Part shown: one piece after another, positions 1 through 13,325 of the stretch | Numbering within the stretch: position 1 is the stretch's first letter | Layout: every line of letters begins with the position of its first letter | DNA from: Hippasteria phrygiana | Taxonomy: Eukaryota; Echinodermata; Asteroidea; Valvatida; Goniasteridae | Direction of reading: 5' to 3' | Assembly (NCBI GenBank): GCA_037893225.1 | Contig: JAZGUH010000451.1 | Span: 1,568,001-1,632,000 of the forward strand | Length of the DNA: 64,000 bases | Made by a program: the position numbers and the translations under genes | Notes under the pieces: model-generated | What the model was told of the DNA's origin: nothing | The model's input: the letters and a program-made list of their open reading frames with translations, nothing else | Database searches by the model: none

Positions 1-2059
1 AACGTTAAGCAGTCACAATGCAGTAAACGGAAGAACGCACACAGAGTTCACCGGAAGAAATTTGTTGCGAGGTTTGAATTTTCTCGAAGAGTTCTAACGC
101 TGTGAAGCTGGCGATGGTCTGAAATTGTTGCGCTATATCTAAGCTACACATACGTGTGAAAATTGCTGGATTTGGTCAATATCCTATTAAATTATGAACA
201 GGGAAAGGAGGGGCGTTCATCTGAAAATTTGGCAAACGTTAAGCAGCCACAATGCAGTAAACGGGAGAACGCACACAGAGTTCACTGGAAGAAATTTGTT
301 GCGAGGTTTGAATTTTCTCGAAGAGTTCTAACGCTGTGAAGCTGGCGATAGTCTCAAATTGTTGCGCTAGATCTAAGCTACCCATACGTGTGAAAATTGC
401 TGGATTTGGTCAATATCCCAATAAATTATGAGCAGGGAAAGGAGGGGCGTTCATCTGAAAATTTGGCAAACGTTAAGCAGTCACAATGCAGTAAACGGGA
501 GAACGCACAAAGAGTTCACAGGAAAAAAATGTTGCGAGGTTTGAATTTTCTCGAAGAGTTCTAACGCTGTGAAGCTGGCGATGGTCTCAAATTGTTGCGC
601 TAGATCTAAGCTACCCATACGTGTGAAAATTACTGGATTTGGTGAATATTTCATTCAATTATGAACAGGGAAAGGAGGGGCGTTCATCTGAAAATGTGGC
701 AAACGTTAAGCAGTCACAATGCAGTAAACGGAAGAACGCACACAGAGTTCACAGGAAGAAATTTGTTGCGAGGTTTGAATTTTCTCGAAGAGTTCTAACG
801 CTGTGAAGCTGGCGATGGTCTCAAATTGTTGCGCTAGATCTAAGCTACCCATACGTGTGAAAATTACTGGATTTGGTGAATATCCCATTCAATTATGAAC
901 AGGGAAAGGAGGGGCGTTCATCTGAAAATTTGGCAAACGTTAAGCAGTCACAATGCAGTAAACGGAAGAACGCACACAGAGTTCACGGGAAGAAATTTGT
1001 TGCGAGGTTTGAATTTTCTCGAAGAGTTCTAACGCTGTGAAGCTGGCGATGGTCTCAAATTGTTGCCCTAGATCTAAGCTACCCATACGTGTGAAAATTG
1101 CTAGATTTGGTCAATATCCCAATAAATTATGAACAGGGAAAGGAGGGGCGTTCATCTGAAAATGTGGCAAACGTTAAGCAGTCACAATGCAGTAAACGGA
1201 AGAACGCACACAGAGTTCACGGAAAAAAATTTGTTGCGAGGTTTGAATTTTCTCGAAGAGTTCTAACGCTGTGAAGCTGGCGATGGTCTGAAATTGTTGC
1301 GCTATATCTAAGCTACCCATACGTGTGAAAATTGCTGGATTTGGTCAATATCCTATTAAATTATGAACAGGGAAAGGAGGGGCGTTCATCTGAAAATTTG
1401 GCAAACGTTAAGCAGCCACAATGCAGTAAACGGGAGAACGCACACAGAGTTCACTGGAAGAAATTTGTTGCGAGGTTTGAATTTTCTCGAAGAGTTCTAA
1501 CGCTGTGAAGCTGGCGATAGTCTCAAATTGTTGCGCTAGATCTAAGCTACCCATACGTGTGAAAATTGCTGGATTTGGTCAATATCCCAATAAATTATGA
1601 ACAGGGAAAGGAGGGGCGTTCATCTGAAAATTTGGCAAACGTTAAGCAGTCACAATGCAGTAAACGGGAGAACGCACAAAGAGTTCACAGGAAAAAAATG
1701 TTGCGAGGTTTGAATTTTCTCGAAGAGTTCTAACGCTGTGAAGCTGGCGATGGTCTCAAATTGTTGCGCTAGATCTAAGCTACCCATACGTGTGAAAATT
1801 ACTGGATTTGGTGAATATTTCATTCAATTATGAACAGGGAAAGGAGGGTCGTTCATCTGAAAATGTGGCAAACGTTAAGCAGTCACAATGCAGTAAACGG
1901 AAGAACGCACACAGAGTTCACCGGAAGAAATTTGTTGCGAGGTTTGAATTTTCTCGAAGAGTTCTAACGCTGTGAAGCTGGCGATGGTCTCAAATTGTTG
2001 CGCTAGATCTAAGCTACCCATACGTGTGAAAATTACTGGATTTGGTGAATATCCCATTC
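1..2059 (+). repeat. Pentamer HOR domain, left end (order P-Q-R-S-U)
   Basis: Monomer order here is hybrid S/P (1-234), Q (235), R (469), S (702), U (936), P (1,170), Q (1,404), R (1,638), S (1,871). One five-monomer turn is 1,169 bp because the R monomer is 233 bp. The first monomer is a hybrid: its head has C52 as in S, while its second half has the G121, T136 and CCTATTAAATT of P. The unit is open on the left, so the array continues beyond the window. Confidence 0.9.
469..701 (+). repeat. 233-bp R-class monomer (24 copies in the window)
   Basis: CACAGGAAAAAAATGTTGCG replaces the usual CACNGGAAGAAATTTGTTGCG, an A-run with one base lost. Most copies also have A42 (CACAAAGAG). Copies start at 469, 1638, 2573, 3508, 4677, 5612, 6547, 7482, 8651, 9586, 10287, 11456, 12391, 14262, 16133, 17770, 18705, 21044, 25489, 28764, 35081, 36718, 39993 and 41630. 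The copies at 25489, 28764, 36718 and 41630 have CACACAGAG instead of CACAAAGAG. None occurs after 41,862. They account exactly for the one-base shortfalls of the HOR periods. Confidence 0.95.
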
Positions 2060-5000
2060 AATTATGAACAGGGAAAGGAGGGGCGTTCATCTGGAAATGT
2101 GGCAAACGTTAAGCAATCACAATGCAGTAAACGGAAGAACGCACACAGAGTTCACGGGAAGAAATTTGTTGCGAGGTTTGAATTTTCTCGAAGAGTTCTA
2201 ACGCTGTGAAGCTGGCGATGGTCTCAAATTGTTGCGCTAGATCTAAGCTACCAATACGTGTGAAAATTGCTAGATTTGGTCAATATCCCAATAAATTATG
2301 AACAGGGAAAGGAGGGGCGTTCATCTGAAAATGTGGCAAACGTTAAGCAGTCACAATGCAGTAAACCGGAGAACGCACACAGAGTTCACAGGAAGAAATT
2401 TGTTGCGAGGTTTGAATTTTCTCGAAGAGTTCTAACGCTGTGAAGCTGGCGATGGTCTCAAATTGTTGCGCTAGATCTAAGCTACCCATACGTGTGAAAA
2501 TTGCTGGATTTGGTCAATATCCCAATAAATTATGAACAGGGAAAGGAGGGGCGTTCATCTGAAAATTTGGCAAACGTTAAGCAGTCACAATGCAGTAAAC
2601 GGGAGAACGCACAAAGAGTTCACAGGAAAAAAATGTTGCGAGGTTTGAATTTTCTCGAAGAGTTCTAACGCTGTGAAGCTGGCGATGGTCTCAAATTGTT
2701 GCGCTAGATCTAAGCTACCCATACGTGTGAAAATTACTGGATTTGGTGAATATTTCATTCAATTATGAACAGGGAAAGGAGGGTCGTTCATCTGAAAATG
2801 TGGCAAACGTTGAGCAGTCACAATGCAGTAAACGGAAGAACGCACACAGAGTTCACAGGAAGAAATTTGTTGCGAGGTTTGAATTTTCTCGAAGAGTTCT
2901 AACGCTGTGAAGCTGGCGATGGTCTCAAATTGTTGCGCTAGATCTAAGCTACCCATACGTGTGAAAATTACTGGATTTGGTGAATATCCCATTCAATTAT
3001 GAATAGGGAAAGGAGGGGCGTTCATCTGAAAATGTGGCAAACGTTAAGCAGTCACAATGCAGTAAACGGAAGAACGCACACAGAGTTCACGGAAAAAAAT
3101 TTGTTGCGAGGTTTGAATTTTCTCGAAGAGTTCTAACGCTGTGAAGCTGGCGATGGTCTGAAATTGTTGCGCTATATCTAAGCTACCCATACGTGTGAAA
3201 ATTGCTGGATTTGATCAATATCCTATTAAATTATGAACAGGGAAAGGAGGGGCGTTCATCTGAAAATTTGGCAAACGTTAAGCAGCCACAATGCAGTAAA
3301 CGGGAGAACGCACACAGAGTTCACTGGAAGAAATTTGTTGCGAGGTTTGAATTTTCTCGAAGAGTTCTAACGCTGTGAAGCTGGCGATAGTCTCAAATTG
3401 TTGCGCTAGATCTAAGCTACCCATACGTGTGAAAATTGCTGGATTTGGTCAATATCCCAATAAATTATGAACAGGGAAAGGAGGGGCGTTCATCTGAAAA
3501 TTTGGCAAACGTTAAGCAGTCACAATGCAGTAAACGGGAGAACGCACAAAGAGTTCACAGGAAAAAAATGTTGCGAGGTTTGAATTTTCTCGAAGAGTTC
3601 TAACGCTGTGAAGCTGGCGATGGTCTCAAATTGTTGCGCTAGATCTAAGCTACCCATACGTGTGAAAATTACTGGATTTGGTGAATATTTCATTCAATTA
3701 TGAACAGGGAAAGGAGGGTCGTTCATCTGAAAATGTGGCAAACGTTAAGCAGTCACAATGCAGTAAACGGAAGAACGCACACAGAGTTCACCGGAAGAAA
3801 TTTGTTGCGAGGTTTGAATTTTCTCGAAGAGTTCAAACGCTGTGAAGCTGGCGATGGTCTCAAATTGTTGCGCTAGATCTAAGCTACCCATACGTGTGAA
3901 AATTACTGGATTTGGTGAATATCCCATTCAATGATGAACAGGGAAAGGAGGGGCGTTCATCTGAAAATGTGGCAAACGTTAAGCAATCACAATGCAGTAA
4001 ACGGAAGAACGCACACAGAGTTCACGGGAAGAAATTTGTTGCGAGGTTTGAATTTTCTCGAAGAGTTCTAACGCTGTGAAGCTGGCGATGGTCTCAAATT
4101 GTTGCCCTAGATCTAAGCTACCCATACGTGTGAAAATTGCTAGATTTGGTCAATATCCCAATAAATTATGAACAGGGAAAGGAGGGGCGTTCATCTGAAA
4201 ATGTGGCAAACGTTAAGCAGTCACAATGCAGTAAACGGAAGAACGCACACAGAGTTCACGGAAAAAAATTTGTTGCGAGGTTTGAATTTTCTCGAAGAGT
4301 TCTAACGCTGTGAAGCTGGCGATGGTCTGAAATTGTTGCGCTATATCTAAGCTACCCATACGTGTGAAAATTGCTGGATTTGGTCAATATCCTATTAAAT
4401 TATGAACAGGGAAAGGAGGGGCGTTCATCTGAAAATTTGGCAAACGTTAAGCAGCCACAATGCAGTAAACGGGAGAACGCACACAGAGTTCACTGGAAGA
4501 AATTTGTTGCGAGGTTTGAATTTTCTCGAAGAGTTCTAACGCTGTGAAGCTGGCGATAGTCTCAAATTGTTGCGCTAGATCTAAGCTACCCATACGTGTG
4601 AAAATTGCTGGATTTGGTCAATATCCCAATAAATTATGAACAGGGAAAGGAGGGGCGTTCATCTGAAAATTTGGCAAACGTTAAGCAGTCACAATGCAGT
4701 AAACGGGAGAACGCACAAAGAGTTCACAGGAAAAAAATGTTGCGAGGTTTGAATTTTCTCGAAGAGTTCTAACGCTGTGAAGCTGGCGATGGTCTCAAAT
4801 TGTTGCGCTAGATCTAAGCTACCCATACGTGTGAAAATTACTGGATTTGGTGAATATTTCATTCAATTATGAACAGGGAAAGGAGGGTCGTTCATCTGAA
4901 AATGTGGCAAACGTTAAGCAGTCACAATGCAGTAAACGGAAGAACGCACACAGAGTTCACCGGAAGAAATTTGTTGCGAGGTTTGAATTTTCTCGAAGAG

Positions 5001-6033
5001 TTCAAACGCTGTGAAGCTGGCGATGGTCTCAAATTGTTGCGCTAGATCTAAGCTACCCATACGTGTGAAAATTACTGGATTTGGTGAATATCCCATTCAA
5101 TTATGAACAGGGAAAGGAGGGGCGTTCATCTGAAAATGTGGCAAACGTTAAGCAATCACAATGCAGTAAACGGAAGAACGCACACAGAGTTCACGGGAAG
5201 AAATTTGTTGCGAGGTTTGAATTTTCTCGAAGAGTTCTAACGCTGTGAAGCTGGCGATGGTCTGAAATTGTTGCGCTATATCTAAGCTACCCATACGTGT
5301 GAAAATTGCTGGATTTGGTCAATATCCTATTAAATTATGAACAGGGAAAGGAGGGGCGTTCATCTGAAAATTTGGCAAACGTTAAGCAGCCACAATGCAG
5401 TAAACGGGAGAACGCACACAGAGTTCACTGGAAGAAATTTGTTGCGAGGTTTGAATTTTCTCGAAGAGTTCTAACGCTGTGAAGCTGGCGATAGTCTCAA
5501 ATTGTTGCGCTAGATCTAAGCTACCCATACGTGTGAAAATTGCTGGATTTGGTCAATATCCCAATAAATTATGAACAGGGAAAGGAGGGGCGTTCATCTG
5601 AAAATTTGGCAAACGTTAAGCAGTCACAATGCAGTAAACGGGAGAACGCACAAAGAGTTCACAGGAAAAAAATGTTGCGAGGTTTGAATTTTCTCGAAGA
5701 GTTCTAACGCTGTGAAGCTGGCGATGGTCTCAAATTGTTGCGCTAGATCTAAGCTACCCATACGTGTGAAAATTACTGGATTTGGTGAATATTTCATTCA
5801 ATTATGAACAGGGAAAGGAGGGTCGTTCATCTGAAAATGTGGCAAACGTTAAGCAGTCACAATGCAGTAAACGGAAGAACGCACACAGAGTTCACCGGAA
5901 GAAATTTGTTGCGAGGTTTGAATTTTCTCGAAGAGTTCTAACGCTGTGAAGCTGGCGATGGTCTGAAATTGTTGCGCTATATCTAAGCTACCCATACGTG
6001 TGAAAATTGCTGGATTTGGTCAATATCCTATTA
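2060..6033 (+). repeat. 3,974-bp segmental tandem duplication, copy 1 (17 monomers)
   Basis: Sequence 2,060-6,067 matches 6,034-10,041 at a constant offset of 3,974 bases. Shared private variants include G at 2,094/6,068 (CTGGAAATGT), the read-through GTTGAGCAG at 2,809/6,783, GAATAGGG at 2,996/6,970 and TTCAAACG at 3,832/7,806. Seventeen monomers, four of them 233 bp, give 17 x 234 - 4 = 3,974, which fits. The only differences I noticed are ATGATGAAC near 3,932 (ATTATGAAC in copy 2) and the base at 7,566, so identity is near 99.9%. Inside, pentamer and tetramer turns alternate. Confidence 0.93.
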
Positions 6034-9000
6034 AATTATGAACAGGGAAAGGAGGGGCGTTCATCTGGAAATGTGGCAAACGTTAAGCAATCACAATGCA
6101 GTAAACGGAAGAACGCACACAGAGTTCACGGGAAGAAATTTGTTGCGAGGTTTGAATTTTCTCGAAGAGTTCTAACGCTGTGAAGCTGGCGATGGTCTCA
6201 AATTGTTGCGCTAGATCTAAGCTACCAATACGTGTGAAAATTGCTAGATTTGGTCAATATCCCAATAAATTATGAACAGGGAAAGGAGGGGCGTTCATCT
6301 GAAAATGTGGCAAACGTTAAGCAGTCACAATGCAGTAAACCGGAGAACGCACACAGAGTTCACAGGAAGAAATTTGTTGCGAGGTTTGAATTTTCTCGAA
6401 GAGTTCTAACGCTGTGAAGCTGGCGATGGTCTCAAATTGTTGCGCTAGATCTAAGCTACCCATACGTGTGAAAATTGCTGGATTTGGTCAATATCCCAAT
6501 AAATTATGAACAGGGAAAGGAGGGGCGTTCATCTGAAAATTTGGCAAACGTTAAGCAGTCACAATGCAGTAAACGGGAGAACGCACAAAGAGTTCACAGG
6601 AAAAAAATGTTGCGAGGTTTGAATTTTCTCGAAGAGTTCTAACGCTGTGAAGCTGGCGATGGTCTCAAATTGTTGCGCTAGATCTAAGCTACCCATACGT
6701 GTGAAAATTACTGGATTTGGTGAATATTTCATTCAATTATGAACAGGGAAAGGAGGGTCGTTCATCTGAAAATGTGGCAAACGTTGAGCAGTCACAATGC
6801 AGTAAACGGAAGAACGCACACAGAGTTCACAGGAAGAAATTTGTTGCGAGGTTTGAATTTTCTCGAAGAGTTCTAACGCTGTGAAGCTGGCGATGGTCTC
6901 AAATTGTTGCGCTAGATCTAAGCTACCCATACGTGTGAAAATTACTGGATTTGGTGAATATCCCATTCAATTATGAATAGGGAAAGGAGGGGCGTTCATC
7001 TGAAAATGTGGCAAACGTTAAGCAGTCACAATGCAGTAAACGGAAGAACGCACACAGAGTTCACGGAAAAAAATTTGTTGCGAGGTTTGAATTTTCTCGA
7101 AGAGTTCTAACGCTGTGAAGCTGGCGATGGTCTGAAATTGTTGCGCTATATCTAAGCTACCCATACGTGTGAAAATTGCTGGATTTGATCAATATCCTAT
7201 TAAATTATGAACAGGGAAAGGAGGGGCGTTCATCTGAAAATTTGGCAAACGTTAAGCAGCCACAATGCAGTAAACGGGAGAACGCACACAGAGTTCACTG
7301 GAAGAAATTTGTTGCGAGGTTTGAATTTTCTCGAAGAGTTCTAACGCTGTGAAGCTGGCGATAGTCTCAAATTGTTGCGCTAGATCTAAGCTACCCATAC
7401 GTGTGAAAATTGCTGGATTTGGTCAATATCCCAATAAATTATGAACAGGGAAAGGAGGGGCGTTCATCTGAAAATTTGGCAAACGTTAAGCAGTCACAAT
7501 GCAGTAAACGGGAGAACGCACAAAGAGTTCACAGGAAAAAAATGTTGCGAGGTTTGAATTTTCTCTAAGAGTTCTAACGCTGTGAAGCTGGCGATGGTCT
7601 CAAATTGTTGCGCTAGATCTAAGCTACCCATACGTGTGAAAATTACTGGATTTGGTGAATATTTCATTCAATTATGAACAGGGAAAGGAGGGTCGTTCAT
7701 CTGAAAATGTGGCAAACGTTAAGCAGTCACAATGCAGTAAACGGAAGAACGCACACAGAGTTCACCGGAAGAAATTTGTTGCGAGGTTTGAATTTTCTCG
7801 AAGAGTTCAAACGCTGTGAAGCTGGCGATGGTCTCAAATTGTTGCGCTAGATCTAAGCTACCCATACGTGTGAAAATTACTGGATTTGGTGAATATCCCA
7901 TTCAATTATGAACAGGGAAAGGAGGGGCGTTCATCTGAAAATGTGGCAAACGTTAAGCAATCACAATGCAGTAAACGGAAGAACGCACACAGAGTTCACG
8001 GGAAGAAATTTGTTGCGAGGTTTGAATTTTCTCGAAGAGTTCTAACGCTGTGAAGCTGGCGATGGTCTCAAATTGTTGCCCTAGATCTAAGCTACCCATA
8101 CGTGTGAAAATTGCTAGATTTGGTCAATATCCCAATAAATTATGAACAGGGAAAGGAGGGGCGTTCATCTGAAAATGTGGCAAACGTTAAGCAGTCACAA
8201 TGCAGTAAACGGAAGAACGCACACAGAGTTCACGGAAAAAAATTTGTTGCGAGGTTTGAATTTTCTCGAAGAGTTCTAACGCTGTGAAGCTGGCGATGGT
8301 CTGAAATTGTTGCGCTATATCTAAGCTACCCATACGTGTGAAAATTGCTGGATTTGGTCAATATCCTATTAAATTATGAACAGGGAAAGGAGGGGCGTTC
8401 ATCTGAAAATTTGGCAAACGTTAAGCAGCCACAATGCAGTAAACGGGAGAACGCACACAGAGTTCACTGGAAGAAATTTGTTGCGAGGTTTGAATTTTCT
8501 CGAAGAGTTCTAACGCTGTGAAGCTGGCGATAGTCTCAAATTGTTGCGCTAGATCTAAGCTACCCATACGTGTGAAAATTGCTGGATTTGGTCAATATCC
8601 CAATAAATTATGAACAGGGAAAGGAGGGGCGTTCATCTGAAAATTTGGCAAACGTTAAGCAGTCACAATGCAGTAAACGGGAGAACGCACAAAGAGTTCA
8701 CAGGAAAAAAATGTTGCGAGGTTTGAATTTTCTCGAAGAGTTCTAACGCTGTGAAGCTGGCGATGGTCTCAAATTGTTGCGCTAGATCTAAGCTACCCAT
8801 ACGTGTGAAAATTACTGGATTTGGTGAATATTTCATTCAATTATGAACAGGGAAAGGAGGGTCGTTCATCTGAAAATGTGGCAAACGTTAAGCAGTCACA
8901 ATGCAGTAAACGGAAGAACGCACACAGAGTTCACCGGAAGAAATTTGTTGCGAGGTTTGAATTTTCTCGAAGAGTTCAAACGCTGTGAAGCTGGCGATGG

Positions 9001-10007
9001 TCTCAAATTGTTGCGCTAGATCTAAGCTACCCATACGTGTGAAAATTACTGGATTTGGTGAATATCCCATTCAATTATGAACAGGGAAAGGAGGGGCGTT
9101 CATCTGAAAATGTGGCAAACGTTAAGCAATCACAATGCAGTAAACGGAAGAACGCACACAGAGTTCACGGGAAGAAATTTGTTGCGAGGTTTGAATTTTC
9201 TCGAAGAGTTCTAACGCTGTGAAGCTGGCGATGGTCTGAAATTGTTGCGCTATATCTAAGCTACCCATACGTGTGAAAATTGCTGGATTTGGTCAATATC
9301 CTATTAAATTATGAACAGGGAAAGGAGGGGCGTTCATCTGAAAATTTGGCAAACGTTAAGCAGCCACAATGCAGTAAACGGGAGAACGCACACAGAGTTC
9401 ACTGGAAGAAATTTGTTGCGAGGTTTGAATTTTCTCGAAGAGTTCTAACGCTGTGAAGCTGGCGATAGTCTCAAATTGTTGCGCTAGATCTAAGCTACCC
9501 ATACGTGTGAAAATTGCTGGATTTGGTCAATATCCCAATAAATTATGAACAGGGAAAGGAGGGGCGTTCATCTGAAAATTTGGCAAACGTTAAGCAGTCA
9601 CAATGCAGTAAACGGGAGAACGCACAAAGAGTTCACAGGAAAAAAATGTTGCGAGGTTTGAATTTTCTCGAAGAGTTCTAACGCTGTGAAGCTGGCGATG
9701 GTCTCAAATTGTTGCGCTAGATCTAAGCTACCCATACGTGTGAAAATTACTGGATTTGGTGAATATTTCATTCAATTATGAACAGGGAAAGGAGGGTCGT
9801 TCATCTGAAAATGTGGCAAACGTTAAGCAGTCACAATGCAGTAAACGGAAGAACGCACACAGAGTTCACCGGAAGAAATTTGTTGCGAGGTTTGAATTTT
9901 CTCGAAGAGTTCTAACGCTGTGAAGCTGGCGATGGTCTGAAATTGTTGCGCTATATCTAAGCTACCCATACGTGTGAAAATTGCTGGATTTGGTCAATAT
10001 CCTATTA
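6034..10007 (+). repeat. 3,974-bp segmental tandem duplication, copy 2
   Basis: This is the second copy of the 17-monomer block. The junction is confined to 6,034-6,067, where both parental contexts are identical: upstream reads CCTATTAAATT (P tail) and downstream the CTGGAAATGT seen at 2,091. It therefore joins a P-type tail to the block start within monomer positions about 190-223. The match runs on to 10,041 before diverging. Confidence 0.93.
7556..7568 (+). promoter_or_regulatory. Broken HSE-like motif (third unit GAA to TAA)
   Basis: G to T at 7,566 turns the third GAA into TAA. The otherwise identical copy at 3,582-3,594 in the 3,974-bp duplication is intact, so the change arose after that duplication. 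Confidence 0.6.
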
Positions 10008-12813
10008 AATTATGAACAGGGAAAGGAGGGGCGTTCATCTGAAAATTTGGCAAACGTTAAGCAGCCACAATGCAGTAAACGGGAGAACGCACACAGAGTT
10101 CACTGGAAGAAATTTGTTGCGAGGTTTGAATTTTCTCGAAGAGTTCTAACGCTGTGAAGCTGGCGATAGTCTCAAATTGTTGCGCTAGATCTAAGCTACC
10201 CATACGTGTGAAAATTGCTGGATTTGGTCAATATCCCAATAAATTATGAGCAGGGAAAGGAGGGGCGTTCATCTGAAAATTTGGCAAACGTTAAGCAGTC
10301 ACAATGCAGTAAACGGGAGAACGCACAAAGAGTTCACAGGAAAAAAATGTTGCGAGGTTTGAATTTTCTCGAAGAGTTCTAACGCTGTGAAGCTGGCGAT
10401 GGTCTCAAATTGTTGCGCTAGATCTAAGCTACCCATACGTGTGAAAATTACTGGATTTGGTGAATATTTCATTCAATTATGAACAGGGAAAGGAGGGGCG
10501 TTCATCTGAAAATGTGGCAAACGTTAAGCAGTCACAATGCAGTAAACGGAAGAACGCACACAGAGTTCACAGGAAGAAATTTGTTGCGAGGTTTGAATTT
10601 TCTCGAAGAGTTCTAACGCTGTGAAGCTGGCGATGGTCTCAAATTGTTGCGCTAGATCTAAGCTACCCATACGTGTGAAAATTACTGGATTTGGTGAATA
10701 TCCCATTCAATTATGAACAGGGAAAGGAGGGGCGTTCATCTGAAAATTTGGCAAACGTTAAGCAGTCACAATGCAGTAAACGGAAGAACGCACACAGAGT
10801 TCACGGGAAGAAATTTGTTGCGAGGTTTGAATTTTCTCGAAGAGTTCTAACGCTGTGAAGCTGGCGATGGTCTCAAATTGTTGCCCTAGATCTAAGCTAC
10901 CCATACGTGTGAAAATTGCTAGATTTGGTCAATATCCCAATAAATTATGAACAGGGAAAGGAGGGGCGTTCATCTGAAAATGTGGCAAACGTTAAGCAGT
11001 CACAATGCAGTAAACGGAAGAACGCACACAGAGTTCACGGAAAAAAATTTGTTGCGAGGTTTGAATTTTCTCGAAGAGTTCTAACGCTGTGAAGCTGGCG
11101 ATGGTCTGAAATTGTTGCGCTATATCTAAGCTACCCATACGTGTGAAAATTGCTGGATTTGGTCAATATCCTATTAAATTATGAACAGGGAAAGGAGGGG
11201 CGTTCATCTGAAAATTTGGCAAACGTTAAGCAGCCACAATGCAGTAAACGGGAGAACGCACACAGAGTTCACTGGAAGAAATTTGTTGCGAGGTTTGAAT
11301 TTTCTCGAAGAGTTCTAACGCTGTGAAGCTGGCGATAGTCTCAAATTGTTGCGCTAGATCTAAGCTACCCATACGTGTGAAAATTGCTGGATTTGGTCAA
11401 TATCCCAATAAATTATGAACAGGGAAAGGAGGGGCGTTCATCTGAAAATTTGGCAAACGTTAAGCAGTCACAATGCAGTAAACGGGAGAACGCACAAAGA
11501 GTTCACAGGAAAAAAATGTTGCGAGGTTTGAATTTTCTCGAAGAGTTCTAACGCTGTGAAGCTGGCGATGGTCTCAAATTGTTGCGCTAGATCTAAGCTA
11601 CCCATACGTGTGAAAATTACTGGATTTGGTGAATATTTCATTCAATTATGAACAGGGAAAGGAGGGTCGTTCATCTGAAAATGTGGCAAACGTTAAGCAG
11701 TCACAATGCAGTAAACGGAAGAACGCACACAGAGTTCACCGGAAGAAATTTGTTGCGAGGTTTGAATTTTCTCGAAGAGTTCTAACGCTGTGAAGCTGGC
11801 GATGGTCTCAAATTGTTGCGCTAGATCTAAGCTACCCATACGTGTGAAAATTACTGGATTTGGTGAATATCCCATTCAATTATGAACAGGGAAAGGAGGG
11901 GCGTTCATCTGAAAATGTGGCAAACGTTAAGCAATCACAATGCAGTAAACGGAAGAACGCACACAGAGTTCACGGGAAGAAATTTGTTGCGAGGTTTGAA
12001 TTTTCTCGAAGAGTTCTAACGCTGTGAAGCTGGCGATGGTCTCAAATTGTTGCGCTAGATCTAAGCTACCAATACGTGTGAAAATTGCTAGATTTGGTCA
12101 ATATCCCAATAAATTATGAACAGGGAAAGGAGGGGCGTTCATCTGAAAATGTGGCAAACGTTAAGCAGTCACAATGCAGTAAACCGGAGAACGCACACAG
12201 AGTTCACAGGAAGAAATTTGTTGCGAGGTTTGAATTTTCTCGAAGAGTTCTAACGCTGTGAAGCTGGCGATGGTCTCAAATTGTTGCGCTAGATCTAAGC
12301 TACCCATACGTGTGAAAATTGCTGGATTTGGTCAATATCCCAATAAATTATGAACAGGGAAAGGAGGGGCGTTCATCTGAAAATTTGGCAAACGTTAAGC
12401 AGTCACAATGCAGTAAACGGGAGAACGCACAAAGAGTTCACAGGAAAAAAATGTTGCGAGGTTTGAATTTTCTCGAAGAGTTCTAACGCTGTGAAGCTGG
12501 CGATGGTCTCAAATTGTTGCGCTAGATCTAAGCTACCCATACGTGTGAAAATTACTGGATTTGGTGAATATTTCATTCAATTATGAACAGGGAAAGGAGG
12601 GTCGTTCATCTGAAAATGTGGCAAACGTTGAGCAGTCACAATGCAGTAAACGGAAGAACGCACACAGAGTTCACAGGAAGAAATTTGTTGCGAGGTTTGA
12701 ATTTTCTCGAAGAGTTCTAACGCTGTGAAGCTGGCGATGGTCTCAAATTGTTGCGCTAGATCTAAGCTACCCATACGTGTGAAAATTACTGGATTTGGTG
12801 AATATCCCATTCA
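9819..12813 (+). repeat. Second copy of the window's first 2,995 bases (offset 9,818)
   Basis: Bases 1-2,995 recur here. Shared private variants include GAGCAGGG at 431/10,249, CCCTAG at 1,065/10,883, CCGGAG near 2,367/12,185 and GTTGAGCAG at 2,809/12,627. Differences noticed by eye: ACACA versus ACCCA near 148, and CTGGAAATGT at 2,091 versus CTGAAAATGT. The match ends at 2,995/12,813 (GAATAG versus GAACAG at the next base). Its left end cannot be placed because copy 1 begins at or before the window edge. It overlaps the end of the 3,974-bp copy 2. Confidence 0.9.
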
Positions 12814-13325
12814 ATTATGAACAGGGAAAGGAGGGGCGTTCATCTGAAAATGTGGCAAACGTTAAGCAATCACAATGCAATAAACGGAAGAACGCACACA
12901 GAGTTCACGGGAAGAAATTTGTTGCGAGGTTTGAATTTTCTCGAAGAGTTCTAACGCTGTGAAGCTGGCGATGGTCTCAAATTGTTGCGCTAGATCTAAG
13001 CTACCAATACGTGTGAAAATTGCTAGATTTGGTCAATATCCCAATAAATTATGAACAGGGAAAGGAGGGGCGTTCATCTGAAAATGTGGCAAACGTTAAG
13101 CAGTCACAATGCAGTAAACGGGAGAACGCACACAGAGTTCACAGGAAGAAATTTGTTGCGAGGTTTGAATTTTCTCGAAGAGTTCTAACGCTGTGAAGCT
13201 GGCGATGGTCTCAAATTGTTGCGCTAGATCTAAGCTACCCATACGTGTGAAAATTGCTGGATTTGGTGAATATCCCATTCAATTATGAACAGGGAAAGGA
13301 GGGGCGTTCATCTGAAAATGTGGCA

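Noticed and set aside
706..888. A 60-codon open frame on the minus strand, repeated in nearly 100 monomers (also a 77-codon form at 2,759, 6,733 and 12,577).
   Set aside because: It begins at whatever ATG the S or K tail happens to create and stops at the invariant TAA opposite GTTAAGC. The longer form exists only because GTTGAGC removes that stop. In this frame the common variants at sites 31, 52, 153 and 165 all replace amino acids, and monomers with GGTCAAT have a stop. No codon constraint, no domain.
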